From positions 7,354,911 to 7,418,910 of the forward strand of contig NC_079425.1 of the NCBI RefSeq assembly GCF_026213295.1: a stretch of 64,000 nucleotides of DNA, read 5' to 3'. How positions within the stretch are numbered: position 1 is the first letter of the stretch; each line of letters begins with the position of its first letter. Of the stretch, positions 1 to 51,299 are shown in pieces. The notes under the pieces were generated by a model that searched no databases, had not been told where the DNA came from, and saw only the letters and a program-made list of their open reading frames with translations. This DNA comes from Gadus chalcogrammus (lineage: Eukaryota; Chordata; Actinopteri; Gadiformes; Gadidae). The position numbers and the translations under genes are program-made.

Positions 1-281
1 GGGGGTCCTTGATCCGAAGTATCAACAGTGTGTCAAGCAAATTTGTGACCAGAGCGGTACCTGCAAGAGTGTGGCTGCAAGGTAGAAATAAACACAATAA
101 ATAATCAATAAATTATAATGAGCCATAGTTTTAAAACGCTATTCACTCAGTAGCCACTGGCTATTAAATCAGTGGAGAGCCTTTTGAGTTTTCAAAGGAG
201 AATGTCGAATGTATTAATGGTTAAGTAGTCTCTGGGGACAGGCCTCAGCGATGAAGAGTATGCATAATGCTAAGGCAAAGG

Positions 282-420
<139 letters not shown>

Positions 421-929
421 TGTATGCTATATGCATGTGTCTATGCTAATGTGCTAATACTAATACAATTTTGAACCAGTGTCAATGCATACCCCACACA
501 TTAATTCAAACACCTCATTACCAGCCTTATTTTGTGTAATTTCTGGGGTCTGGCAGCAATAAGATAATTATACTTGAACAGTTTCATTATTAATACGGCT
601 GCGAATGGTCGCCACATTTTTTTTGTGCCTGGGGAGAATTTGCTGATGCTGACCAAACTTAAAAACCCGAAAGAGGGGATAAGATCGCTTACGGGGAAGT
701 TATTGTGAAGAACAGCCATTGAGTGATGGTTGACCACATCCAGGAACGTTCTGGAAGTGCTGAATGAACAGTTTATAGCTGACATTACAAATACTGTGAT
801 CCATTATAATGTAATACTTATCTATATATAGATATGAAATATCGATATATACCCACATCGACTGATACTTACTACACATCTTTCCGCTCCCTTTACTTTC
901 TCGTTTTCCTGTCTCCCTTCCTCCCTTCC

Positions 930-1144
<215 letters not shown>

Positions 1145-1154
1145 TGTTTTCCAG

Positions 1155-3563
1155 CAGTGGGACATCAGTCAGACTAAGATCCGGGTCATCTCCACGCTGC
1201 TCTTCGTCCTGTTTGGCTGTCTGCTGTTCGTGGCGCTGCCGACCGCCGTCTTCAAACACATCGAGGGCTGGTCCGCGCCCGAGTCCCTCTACTTTGTGGT
1301 CATCACCTTGACGACCATCGGCTTCGGGGACTTTGTGGCAGGTAGGGTTGTCCCCTCGCAGACCCCCCCCGAGCTAGACGGGCCGCCATGCCTGTCGGCT
1401 GCGAAGCAGGAGGCCAGCGGCACGTGCACTGACTGATGAAGTGACACAACACTTTAACACACACACACGCACAAATATTACCAGTGCACTTCATCTCACG
1501 GTAAGCACACTAATAACACAATAATACATCTGAGAGATTTGGATCCAAAGAATTAAAAATGTATGTATTTAAGCACATTTTCTCTCACAACTTTGACCAC
1601 TCTGACAAGATCAGTTCAATTAGTGTTTTCATATTTAAGATCTGCAGGAACCCTGGATCTCTCTAACAGGAGTGTGAACCGAAGGCCTATGGGCGGTGAT
1701 CCTCCACCCTGACCTGCTGCTCTCTGTGCAGGTGGCTCCGAGATAGAATACCAAGACTACTACAAACCCGTCGTGTGGTTCTGGATCCTGGTGGGACTGG
1801 CCTACTTTGCCGCCATCCTCAGCATGATAGGAGACTGGCTGCGGGTCATCTCCAGGAGGACCAAAGAAGAAGTATGTCAATCCATCCATCCATCCATCCA
1901 TCCATCCATCCATCTATCTATCCACCCATACATTAATCTGTCTGCCCGTCCGTCTCTCTCCATCTCAACTTTTGCCCTCTGTCTAACTTCATTCCAGCCA
2001 TGAGACTTTTCTGTAATCTGATCAACTGTTTCCCTGCCTCCACCACCACCTCCACCTCCATCCCAACATTGTGCAAGTAATCGATAGCGTCGCAGGCTAT
2101 TAGCTTGAGCTTCTCCAGAGCGTGAAGGAGACGGCAGAGAGAGAGAGAGAGAGAGATAGAAATAGAGAGCGAGCGAGAGAGAGAGAAAGAGATAGAGTGG
2201 GGGGCTGGGAGAGAGTGAGACAGACAAACACAGACAGACAGGCCGAGAGAGAGGGCAGGGGGGGGGCGTATGGAGATCTTACTTTATAGATTAGATATGA
2301 TGATAGCAGGGCAGGAGCTATAGTAATGTGTGTGTGTGTGTGTGTTTGTGTATGTTGTCTTTCTCCACTGTTAAAGGTGTGGTATGTTAATTTGGCAGAA
2401 TAGGCAAACGTTGAATTAGGTCTGATTTGGTTGGTACATCGGTTGGTACATGACCCTGCACATCGTGATTAATGATGCATAAAGCAAAAAAGTATATATT
2501 CTGAGTGATTGACAACATTTCCGCTGGCTTGTGCTGACCAATCAGCCATGCATAAAGAGGAACAGTGACCTGGCCGGCTTTACGTTGACTTCTCTGTAAA
2601 GGCTTACGCGGCCGTTATATCAAGAAGACGGAACCGCAAGAGTATGTTCAATGTGTGTGTGTGTGTGTGTGATATTTGACATGGCTGATTAAATCTAGTT
2701 GCAGGTATGATGTTTTTGAGTTGACTTCCTGTGACATCAGAGGCAGAAAGAGCGCCATCAATTCATACATCACCTCTAGCTCTCTAGCATATCTCGCTAA
2801 TCCATTAATAAGGCAAACAGAAGGATTTTGTCAGCATATTTTATTTGCGTTTGTGTGTGTCATTTGGATAATGTGGAAAATTACAAATTAATTATCTTGC
2901 TCTCTTGCCTAAATAGACACACTGACATTGCAGGGATTAACCGTCACCTTTCTCTCTCCCTCTTCCCCGCTCTCCACGTTTCTCTCTCCCTCTCTCTCTC
3001 CCTTTCTCTCTTTCTTTCCCTCTCCCACTCTTTCTCCCTCCCACCGTCCTTCTCTCCGTATTTTCCCTCACTCTCTCCCTCCCCCCTCCCCCTCTCTCTC
3101 TTCCTGTTCCCGCCATTTCTCCCTCTCCCTCCCCCTCTCTCTCTCCCTCTCCCCCTCCCTCCCTCTTCCTACCCCCCTCCCTCACTTCCTCTCTCCCTCT
3201 CCCCCTCCCAACCCCCAGGTGGTGGAGATCCGGGCGCACGCGGCCGAGTGGACGGCCAACGTGTCGGCCGAGTTGAAGGAGACGCGGCGGCGCGTCAGCA
3301 TCGACATCTACGACAAGTTCCAGCGCGCCGCCTCCATCAAGCGCAAGCTGTCCACCGACCTGGGCCTGAGCTCCGCCCCCGAGCTCTGCCTCCCCCGCCG
3401 GGGCCTGGCCTCGGGGGGCTACGGCGAGGAGCGGGAGAGGGAGCGGAGCGAGAAGGAGGCCGCCCTGCAGGCGCTCATGACGCCGCTGACCAGGAAGGGA
3501 CGCTACTTCATGAACGGTCTGGACCCCGAGCTGGGAGACATCTCCATCATCGAGCAGCTATGA
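1155..3563 (+). CDS. kcnk2: Two-pore-domain potassium channel TREK-1, C-terminal exons (5' partial)
   Basis: This is the 3' half of a K2P leak-channel gene. Three exons join in frame: 1155(or 1158)-1341, 1732-1871 and 3219-3563, with AG/GT borders and stop TGA at 3561. They encode M3 ([21 protein letters not shown]), the second pore loop with selectivity motif TTIGFGDF, M4 ([22 protein letters not shown]) and the cytosolic tail. TREK channels are outward K+ leak channels of the plasma membrane gated by stretch, heat, lipids and pH. The proximal tail ([32 protein letters not shown]) matches KCNK2 rather than KCNK10. It keeps the RRxS and KRKLS serines that in mammals are targets of PKC/PKA. 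The distal tail is diverged and rich in E/R but ends with [16 protein letters not shown], like the mammalian end. M1, P1 and M2 lie left of the window. Linkage to cenpf and smyd2 supports the kcnk2 assignment; the teleost a/b paralogue is not decided. Confidence 0.93.
1879..1922. repeat. (ATCC)n microsatellite after a kcnk2 donor
   Basis: Tandem ATCC/ATCT units begin about seven bases after the GT donor of the kcnk2 M4 exon (ends 1871). Confidence 0.9.
2940..3212 (+). repeat. Pyrimidine-rich tract before the last kcnk2 exon
   Basis: About 270 bases of almost pure C/T (CTCTCTCC, CCCCTCCC and similar) end a few bases before the acceptor CCCCCAG at 3218. This is the second kcnk2 acceptor with a very long polypyrimidine tract. 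Confidence 0.9.
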
Positions 3564-8760
<5,197 letters not shown>

Positions 8761-8807
8761 TTATCAGAGGGCAGAGAGGAAAGAGTGAGCTGGTGGAGCG
8801 GGAGCGC

Positions 8808-30233
<21,426 letters not shown>

Positions 30234-30755
30234 GTCGCACAACCTGGCCAATTCATGGAAACTTTTAAATCGGAGGATCCAGTGCGGAACATTTTATTCA
30301 GTCATAGGAAGGCATGTAGCTCAGGAGGTAGGGCGGGTTGGCTGGTCCTCCTAGTCGATTTGTATCTGAGCAAGGCACTAGTAGTCAGCATATAAAATCG
30401 ATCGGGCGGCGAATTGCATTGCGTATTCGACATCCCGACGGAGAATTTCGAAGGCTAGTCGGATTACGAATTAGATTAATAAAAATGAGAATATTGTAAA
30501 GCGCTTTCGGTGGCCACTGGTTACAACAAAACGCTTTATAAAAATGCAGTCCGTTTACCGTCAGGCTCACTGAACATCAAGTAAATATCGACTTTTCGAT
30601 GTAAATAACGTTTTCTTTGACCGAACATTATAAACAGATAGTGGTTTGTGCATGGCTTTTAAAATATATACACATAAAAGCGATTATCGAGCACATTTCT
30701 AACACCATAACATTGTTTTGCTCTTTGCTATTCTTGAAATGGAGCAAACACTTAC

Positions 30756-30940
30756 TTTTCAGCAGGCCGCCGCGTCAATACAGGACACAACTTAACGAGT
30801 CAAACAATTTCAAACTCCACCAAACTGGAGCAATTCAAACAGCCTCGCTGGTATTGGCTAGCTCTGCTGACGTCAATGAGGCAATAGCTCTGATTGGTTG
30901 GCATTGTACGCCTCGGTTTTTTTCATGGACCAATGCAGGT
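30756..30940 (-). promoter_or_regulatory. Probable cenpf promoter and non-coding first exon donor
   Basis: In transcription direction the minus strand shows a forward CCAAT-type box (ATTGG on plus at 30893-30897), a perfect palindromic CRE TGACGTCA (30868-30875), a second CCAAT (30853-30857) and two TTTGAA elements (complement of 30834-30839 and 30809-30814). A clean donor AAAA|GTAAGTG with exon end at 30756 follows. Another CCAAT in opposite orientation is at 30930. CCAAT plus CHR (TTTGAA) is the known layout of G2/M genes such as CENPF. The TSS is not visible and is inferred to lie at about 30.77-30.81 kb. Confidence 0.6.
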
Positions 30941-31666
30941 TTGTTTCCCCCATGGTCGGATCGAATGGTTCCTCCCCTAAGGTTCCTCCCTGTAACCGAC
31001 TGCGTAATTATACATTTTTTTGAAAGGAGAAGTACACTACATGCCCTCCTCAATGTTACTGCCTAGAGTAATTTAATTAAAATAAGTAGGTGGAAGAAGC
31101 TTATAATAAATCATCAAGCAAGGGTTAAGGATGAAGCGAGGTGAAAATAATTTAATTGTGAATCCATTTACTGCATTTATGGACGTGGAATACCAAAAAT
31201 GACACTTGTCTTTCATGCTGCAGACTCCTCAAACTCTCTTATTTAAAGTGTGAAATGCGGTTTATCAGATTTTACCACAATACCAACTCAGTTTACACAG
31301 GAAACGATTGATGTGGGCAAAATTCCAACCAAAGTATCCACAGATATTCTGTGAATACCTAATCTCTGGATTGTGCATCTGTGTGTAGCCTTTTGTGGGC
31401 CTCCTTGGGAAAGCCGCAAATGCATCTAGGCATAAACCTTAACAGATAGGGTTAATCTGTGCCTAAAGTCTGGTGGGGCCAGGATGAGAGCTAGGAAGAG
31501 TGGGCCCCATAAAAAAAGAATCTGCGTTTGTATGCTGACGGGATGTGGGGGGGCCGGCTTAGATGAGGTGTTAATGGTTAGATGTTGTGAAAGTTTAAAG
31601 TGTTAAAAGGGCCGTTTACATATTTTATGTCGTTTGTGTAAAACATTATTTTAAAAAAATAAACGG

Positions 31667-32400
31667 GACAAGAAAAAGTGTGTAATGTGGATCAGGGGGC
31701 AGACTTATTAGAGACAGGTCAATTAGGTCAGCAGACTTGCTGGAGCTACTCCAGGCCACACAGGGGAGGGGCAACTTGGATGACTTGTCTTCTCAATCTT
31801 TTCTCCACAATTCATATATTCATAGTATTCATATAGCATATTTGCTGAAGAGAAACTTCTTTTTAGGACACGTTGGCCAGCGAAATATTTGATTTAATAT
31901 TAGAGCATGATCATGGAAAAGTACAGGCAGCAAATTGACCCAGGATACATTCAGTGAGACGATTGGTGATCAAGATTCTTATAGGGAAACGTTAGCATTG
32001 TGGGTAGGGAATACACAGGTAAGTGGGATTGACCATAGTGGAGAGTTTAGGATTGGCGGGAGAGGCCAAGTTAACTGCAATACACTATCGGGAATTGGAC
32101 ATGTCTGCAAGTCTGCAAGCATGGTTCAAGGAATCTACATAACAAAAAGTCAGTCCATTGACCTGGCCATCAGACATAGTGGCTCCACTGGGAAGGAAAG
32201 TGTGAACATCTTAACCTCTCTCAGTTAGAGAGAGGAAGGGATGAATCTTAAGATACAGGGAGAATGTATACAGTTCATTTTAATGTGAGTAATTATATAA
32301 CAAGGTTAATATAATTTGTACATGATTGTATATTATAGTTATGATTGATATTTCCACGACAGTTCCTCCCTTTTTGATCATAAGATCAACACTTATAAAA
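31667..32400 (-). mobile_element. LTR-like interspersed repeat, minus-oriented copy
   Basis: This 0.73-kb segment is an inverted copy of 39084-39819: shared markers include TGGATCAGGGGGCAGACTTA, CACAATTCATATATTCATAG and TTTCCACGACAGTTCCTCCC. It has no coding region. A third partial copy is at 38537-38670. It is mobile-element derived; class uncertain. Confidence 0.6.
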
Positions 32401-33250
32401 AATAAAAAAAGAATGAAGAAAGGCCGCAAAGTAACCAAGGATACATTCAGTGTCACTATATGTTATTCTACGAATCCTCTTAGTACGTCTATCTCATGGC
32501 GAGTGCTTTATTTTGATATGAAAAAACACCATCATTTTCCGTATAGCGACACATATAGCCTACGGGATATATCATGTGGTAAATGGGGGTTCACCAACGG
32601 TCCAGAGGAAAACGGGGGAAGATGCGGGCGATAGTTCACATAGACGACTAGTTATTATGAAACTATTAACATCTATTCTATTAATTTCATCAATTAATTT
32701 GTAGGTGTATTAAGTTTTCTCATTTTCAAGCGTAAATGACCCCGCGGAGGACGGGTTGGGGTGAATCCCCTACCCCTGATGCAGATAAGGGAAGCCCTGC
32801 TGTGTCTATTGGAAAGGGTCCGGTCGCTCAGGTGGGTGGGGGTCGGGGTAATGATTAGCAAATTTTCTGCAATATGCATGAAATTGAAGCGTAGACTAGA
32901 CAGGCATGACAAAAACATACATAAAATATAAGAACTCCCCCCAACCATTTACCTTTTTATTAAAGGTGCTTAATAAATACATTTGATTGATTTGATTAGC
33001 ATTTTACAGACCCATACCATGGATAGGGCGTTTAGTACGGTCCTTCACCGTTGCTTCTTTACCCATAAAAAGCTACAGTCAGTGTTAATTTATGCTGATT
33101 TACCTTTGAGCATTTCCTATTATAGGCTACTGTGTAAAATGCTGTTTAGAATTAATGTTAGTATCAAGAAAAGAAAGACCGACCGGAGATATTTTGTTTT
33201 ATTTGTGTTTTTGTTATAATGCACACGTGCATGTTGCAGATAATGTGCAA

Positions 33251-33332
33251 CAGCGCCCCCTGGGGTCACACTTTTCGGTGGGTCGCAGAATTCGGTGTAA
33301 CACCGGCACCCCTCCTCCCTGCGCCCCCTACA
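33251..33332 (+). promoter_or_regulatory. Two CTCF-like motifs between smyd2 and cenpf
   Basis: CAGCGCCCCCTGGGGTCA (33251-33268) and TGCGCCCCCTACAG (33320-33333) both fit the core GCGCCCCCT[AG] of the CTCF site, in the same orientation about 70 bases apart. This is motif matching by eye only. Confidence 0.35.
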
Positions 33333-33740
33333 GTCCACCGGATGTAACTTGTAATGATATGTATGTTCTGTATATATTATATGTTATGACCACTAGGCAA
33401 CAGTGGTAATGAACAGTTAAACCTCTTCTTTCAGGTAACACTGGCAAGTAACGGTAGGTAATAAAGTAAGTAACAGATATAATTTTCATAATGTATAATG
33501 TTTATCCTCATGCACGTGCAGGTGTCCTGGTAGCCGCGTAAAAAAAACAGAGACTTCTTTTATTGGTCTGTATGCATATCTCTCGTCCTGGTTCCCACAG
33601 TCGGACCCCACACCAACCTTTTATCAGTTCAACCCTCCCAACACCCTCTTGAGGTCAAAACATCTCTGTGCTGGCCATTATGTTCCTCATCAAGCACATG
33701 CTGTTTACACAAATACACAAAAATAATAAACAAATACCTG

Positions 33741-33844
<104 letters not shown>

Positions 33845-35934
33845 CCCTAGTGGAACAGAATACCACTTGGATGTAAGCACGCTCTGAAAAGCCCCAAACA
33901 GGGTTACTGAATTAACCACTTGTATGAATAGGTTTAGTGGCTGTGTGCAATTTAATCCACACAGACCTCCGGAAATTCCTTGCAAAAATATATTATCATA
34001 TATTACAATATAAAATAAACTGAACAGAGCTCCGATGCCAAATTGCTGAGCAAAACATTCAAAGCTAAACCACCCACTGACCATGAGAAATTATAGACAT
34101 GAGTTTGCATTATACAGTATAGTATAGTAAGTAAGTATAGTAAGTAAGCAAGACAAAATAAATAAGAAAATGATCAATGTCATGAATCATTTATTAAGGG
34201 TCCAGACAATGTAGGGATACAATTTGAGGCTCAGATATTTATTTGTGCATTCCCCCTGCATTAAAATGCATGCCTGGTAACTGTCATGCCAACAGCTCAC
34301 AATATAAATAGTAAAAAAACAAGACAGTGTGTACTGCAAATCTGGGGAATTATCTATAAGGTCAATCAAGCCTCATCTATTAGGCTTTGTGGTTATTGGA
34401 TTATAGGATAGGATTGTGATGTAGCTTGGAATGCTATAGGCACCTTCGAGGTGATTGTGTATTCCTTCATCTATGCAGGTGACAACGTACGCTGAATGTT
34501 CTAGTACTGTATAAGAGCACAGACAACACATCGTGTATGGATCTTTGCAGTTGTCTATTAAGTCCCCTAACTTGTCATGCTGTACCAATGAGGTGAATCC
34601 AGTCAATCATATGATTAACAATTAAATCGGTTTATGGGTTACCCTGGATCTCCTGTTGAGGACAATTTGTAAACAGGGCATTGCGACGTTGTTGAACCCA
34701 CTTTTAAATCGTATTTAAAAACATTGGAACAATAAAGAATTATTGTTTGGTGCCTGGGCCAATATGTTGATATTGAATCCACATCATCCACCAATCTACT
34801 GAAAAACCACATAGAAAGTTGATGTTCTTTCATTAATGTTTCCAAACTTTGACCTCCAATCTACCATTAAGGCTTGTTCTATTCAAACAAAAAGGTGCAT
34901 GCCTCTTAGTATATAATAAGATTCATTGTAACATTAAACTGTGTTATCCATCTTTAATATATGACAAGCTAAATGTCCTGGAACATGCGCTGAGGAATTT
35001 TTCAAATAAGCTGATGTTGAACTGCAAAGGAGAACATTAGATTAGACATTACATCACTACTGTACTAGTAACTGCAATATTTCAGAATATAACAATCACT
35101 AGAGGTGAATGGTACTTCTGATTCACCAATAGTCCAAGTGTCCTTAACTTCTGATTGATGAATCAGAATTCACATTTATCATGTACCGCCATGTTTTCCC
35201 ACATGGACTCGTCTTGACCCCATTATTTCCCGCGTGAACATGACCAGACCTAAAAACATTGGGAGGTGACTTATTTCAGGATGATAGGTCTGACCAATAA
35301 CAAAATGCTCCCAGATCAGGAGCATTGAAGCATGCGATTGCTAAGCTTACCATGCAGGTAACATGCAAATAAAGTCGGATATAGACTTAAGTGTAGGCTT
35401 AACTCTAAAACAGTCACTTTTATGTGGTGATGTGGCCAACATCAACACTGGATGTCAAATATCATACCAATATCAGATATCACATTAAATGTAGATGTAA
35501 CAGCATTCACTAAAGGACGCTTTCTGTCACTCATCCTTATTTGATGTAGGTACCCAAAAAGAGGAACGCAAACGACAAGCAAAACACAACACTTGTGTAT
35601 TTCATCCTTATGACCTCTTTGCATGCTGCTACAAGGTCATTTGGGATTGCTTCACAGTTTTAAAAGTCAGTTCAACATCTATAAAGCCAGAATCATAGGC
35701 AGAACTGAGAGGTCTTGAATAGTTATACTAAACTACGACACAGGTAAAGCATTGGTGCAGGGAGATATGGAGATGTAAGTAACATAATAATAATAATAAT
35801 ACAGTCAAGTCAAACATGGTTTCTTTTTTGGAGCTTAAATGCTTGCTGCTGTTGCTGCTACGTCTCTCCAAAACATCTGCTTTGCATGGGTTGTTACACA
35901 ATCAATAAAAAAAATGTAATACAAACTGATTCAA

Positions 35935-35940
35935 TTTATT
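35935..35940 (-). terminator. Candidate smyd2 poly(A) signal
   Basis: TTTATT on plus is AATAAA on minus, about 580 bases after the smyd2 stop. It would give a 3'UTR of about 600 nt. Not proven. Confidence 0.4.
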
Positions 35941-36519
35941 GATGATCTTTTTAGATGGCACAATGGTTTCAGATTAGTTGGATGAGTTGGCGAGTCATTA
36001 AACTGACTCAATATGTGTCATACTTCTTTTCTTCAAACAAAACAAACCAAAATCAAAAACAACTTCATACAGTCGTCACGTTTTTCCTTTGCATTCCTGA
36101 GGAACTCGTGGTTTATTCTACCAAACACTGGGGGGAGGGAACGCCTCAGAAACGCAAACACAGTTAGAAACATTTAGTAAATTAAGCCATGCCCACTTTA
36201 AAAAAAAAAAAAAATACAAATTAAGATCGCGCTGAACAGGACATGCCCGACGCAGGTCATCCTAGACCAGACTTTGATATGTACACAAGACAAAACCGTT
36301 AACAGAAACAGAATCACGACCAACTACACAAACGGGGATAAACCGGTGGACACAAACACTGTATTGGACATCACTTAACCGGGAAAAGAAAAGAAAAGAA
36401 AAAGGAGGTACACGACGCATGCTGTGCATTTGAAATTCTGGGTTTTTTTCTTTTAAGGCGAGGTGGCAATAATCCCAACGCCTCTGTGTGGACACGAACT
36501 GCTCCTCCTGCATCTCCTT

Positions 36520-47114
<10,595 letters not shown>

Positions 47115-50100
47115 TATCCTTCCGTCTTCCGTTATCTTGACGAATCGCTGCCAGACCGCTGCTCTGTGTGTGACTGCTCTATATGTGACTGCTCTATAAT
47201 GATCTTATCTACTGAATGACTTGTTTGGTCTTCTTTGCGTTCTCCTTTCCGGGATCATTTGATTAGACCTGCTCTAGGGCGCAGCACTGCCGCTTATTGG
47301 ATAGGAGGCGCTCTAGACAAAGTGAGAATAAAGTGGCCATAGCTGGGTCCAATCTGACAGAGGCTGCCCAGCTAGACCAGCTGTTATTTGGGGCAATTTG
47401 ATTTCAGAAAAAAATATCAATATCATTAAAGGATATTCATGTAGCTCTACTTTAATGTAGAATTGGATAGGAAATTAAGTAGGCCTATATGTGACCTTAT
47501 ATTGACATTAATAAAGATATAAATATACATGAACGCGACAATGGAACGTTGATCCATTTTGACAAGCTATGTAGGCCTACTTTAAGTTTTTACTGCTTTT
47601 AAGATCACTCTAAAATAATTTATATTTGGCAACTTGTAACTGCTTTTGATGACTTATTTAAGGTTTGTAAACTCATATTAATTGACATTAAGCACTTTAA
47701 GCATAGACTGCTCAATGGCCAGGTCAAACGGTTGTTAAGACAGACAAACACTTTTATATAAATGTATTTATTTAAGTTAATCATTTATTCGTCTCATTCA
47801 AAGTTGTATTCCTGCCCCAATCTATAAAACAAATCCCAGAAGAGCTGTACAGTCCCAGGTCAAGCCTAGGAACCTCGGTTGAGTACATTGTGTATATATG
47901 TACATCCTGTACACACACCCCCCGACGCATGTTTATATATATATTCATATATACACAAACATATACACTTTACATGTCGTTTACCTAGACATACCCAACA
48001 CCGTCCCCCCTAGTCACATCATTCAGTTAAGCCACATCCTCTTAGAAAAACCCAATAAATTACCCGTTTGTTCAATGCGCACGTCGCTGTTGTAAATGTT
48101 TGGCTGGTAGATCCGATAAACTGCCTGCGTCTATGTACTTGTCTGCAAAGCTCATACGCTACAATCACTTGCTAAACAAAAAACAAAGGAAAAAAAAAGG
48201 GGGGGACATGTTTTGAGCAAGCGAATGTGCACAAGGCTTTGAATGCGACGTTGGTATCAGGTATAAAGGTGACGTGTCAACCCATGAGGAGTGCACGTTG
48301 TGCGGCTGTTGTTTCTTGCCTAATTTATCGTTACATCAGAAGCAGCAGTTTATTTGCACACGGTAGGCATACATGATTTGAGGGATGCGCTTTCAAAAGC
48401 CAGATCGACTACGGCCCGTCTCTAAGAACAGTGAGAGAGGAAGAATAATATCGGGCTCGGAGGTAAAGAGGAATTGGTTTATGCAGAACACTTTGTTCAG
48501 CCTCTGAATTTCTGCTGAAATGTTGTATGGATAAGACAGTGAGCTAAATAAAATAAAAAAAATCACAATGAATTGAAATCAAACAAGGCTGCCTACAAAT
48601 GTATACATCCGAGCCACTTTAAGATGACAGCAGAGTAAGAAAGGCCCCTTACTGGTCCATGACCTTCAGGAAGAAGAGAGGAGAGGGACAATAGGAACAG
48701 ACCATTTCCTAAAGGTCAGCCATAACAGTAGATTCACATGGACCGTTTCAGAACATCTGCAGTTTGTTGTAACATTTCAAATGATTTGACCTCCCTTGAG
48801 CTACCTCTCAGAAGACCAGCCGAAAAAGAAAACGAAAACCCTTTGGCACATTGTGCTAGAGATGTAAACATTTCATCATTTGATTAAAATGAAGTAATGG
48901 ACTTGATGTTGTACTGACTTCTCTTTTTTTGTCTTAATATAAAAACATATAAACAATAAGACTATTTTAAAAGGCTTTAAACAATATTTTACATGAAGCA
49001 TTCCCACGGCCCCGCAGATTGATTTTGAATTTCGATGCAAGCAGAGATTGAAGATCTCCAAAGATTGGATATTCAATTAGCAAATAAATGAAAACACTTT
49101 TCATCATGGAGACAGTTTACGAAGTATGTAAGCATTCATTGAATGAATCAAATTTCCTCATCAAACACAACAATCAACAAACGTTTAAGAAATGCGTTAA
49201 GTGTTGCAAACCATCCCAGTGTTGCAATGTCGGGTCTGTGTTTAAAGTAAGACTAATTAATAAGGCATATCAAGTATTGTTTGGCCAAACGGCGGCTAGC
49301 GGGATATACGTTAAAACACTGCTTGGATCGTGTCCTGCTTTCCTCTGCTGTTTTTAACGTGACAGGTCAAGAACAAATGAAAAGGAACAGAAAAGGGGAC
49401 CCAGAAACAAAACAAGATAAATGAACAGTCACGGTAAACGTCAACAGCGATATGGTTCACCATGGTAGCGTCGAGCGGCCGCCTCTTTTACTCAAGACTT
49501 TCTTCCTGCGATCGTGTTGTAGGTACCACAGCTTCTGGTCCATAGCCTACATGTCAGATGGTAGGGTGGGACACATTCATTCGAAGACAGCCGCGTTACG
49601 CTACCCGCAGTATAGGGCGAGCACAGTATGTGTGGACATGGGTCAAGGGGAATACTGAGTTCAGAGTGGCTCAAACTGTGAGGCTGCGGTCCCTTAAGGA
49701 GTACCCCATCATGAACCCACATTAAGAGGGCGGTGATACTTTACACAACCAACAAGGAATGTGAAGTACTGAGCGTTGAAAGGAAGATCCCGAAGAGGTT
49801 ACTCCCGAGACATGTTAACAAATCTCATCTGGTCCATACGCGTTGTAGGAGGATGCTCTTGTCCAGTGCTTTTAACCCCCCTCATAACAAATTAAAATGA
49901 GGGCAGCTGGGAATTGTAGTCCATCAAGTAGGTTTTGAGACGCTTTACATTCCCATCTGACCAGTGGCACATGTTTAGAAATCACACCTTTTCCATCCGT
50001 CTATTCACTCGTTTAAACACTTCAAATATCCAACAAAATAATTAATTGGGATAATTGAATACTCATCTTCCATCTCAAATATCACTTGGAAGAAATATGA

Positions 50101-51235
50101 TGGCTGCTAATATAATTGCCAGTATTTTCTGCATAATTAAACTTCAAATTAAATTGGTCCACAGGCATAACTGTTGTATCCATATTTTCATCTTGAGGTT
50201 GGATACGTTGATAAAGCAAATAGGTTAAAACTTACAGGCTGAAATACAGAAGTAAACTGTATAGGCTCTGGACAGAACAAATATGGCATGGTTAAGATAA
50301 GTCAGGATCTTCATCTCTGTTGGAAACTAAATACAAATGAATTCAGTCGCTTTCACCCAGATATAAATGTAAGATCTAGAATTGATGTCACACACACAAA
50401 CAGAACAGTAAGTGCCTTAATGCTACCATTTGGCTATAAAACCAATCAAAGCTGATTCCCAAATCTACTGCCATCCCAACAAGAGAATTTCCTCTGGCTT
50501 CACTTTGGTGTGTGGCAGCAGAGATATCCTGTTCAACATTAAGTACACCCGACCTGTTGTGACACAAAATAACACCCACCGGAGGAGACAGAGGTAACCA
50601 GTCTTTTATGTACTAGATGAACTCAACATTATCAACTCATAGAAAGATCAGACCGACCATATACTGTCTTACTGGACCTCCAAAGAAATGTGTGGGGCTT
50701 TAAGTGGGAATGATCTTTGATTTATAATGTAAATAACATGCTACTGGTACATAGTATTCAAGTTGTTTGTGAAACATGTTATAACTTAATATTTGAGCCA
50801 AATGATCACCAGCTACCCAGCAGTTTGTGATATTGTTAATAATATGGAGCAGCCTATATATTGTTTCTGTAAAGAAGAGTAAATTAGGCATAGCTTTTAC
50901 TCCCCGACCACCAATTCAAAAGCATATGGCATTTGATTACCAAGTCCTGTCAGAACAACACAAGAAAATACAAAGGAAAAACTTTGCACAAGGAGGGCAT
51001 AGGTCAATAAATAAAACGGTATTCTGTCACTTGATTATTCTACAGTTTAGCTGGAATACAACAGATGCATTTCCTACACACGTAGGGAGGAAAATGAAAT
51101 TAGAGCTTGGTTGATTCTGCAGACCAAATGAATAATAACGACAGTTGAGTGACCGACAAGGATTCCTATGTTGGCGTTAAAATAGAGCAGAGAAGTGGAG
51201 TTACTGAAGCAACCTTTGGACCACACACACACACA

Positions 51236-51299
<64 letters not shown>

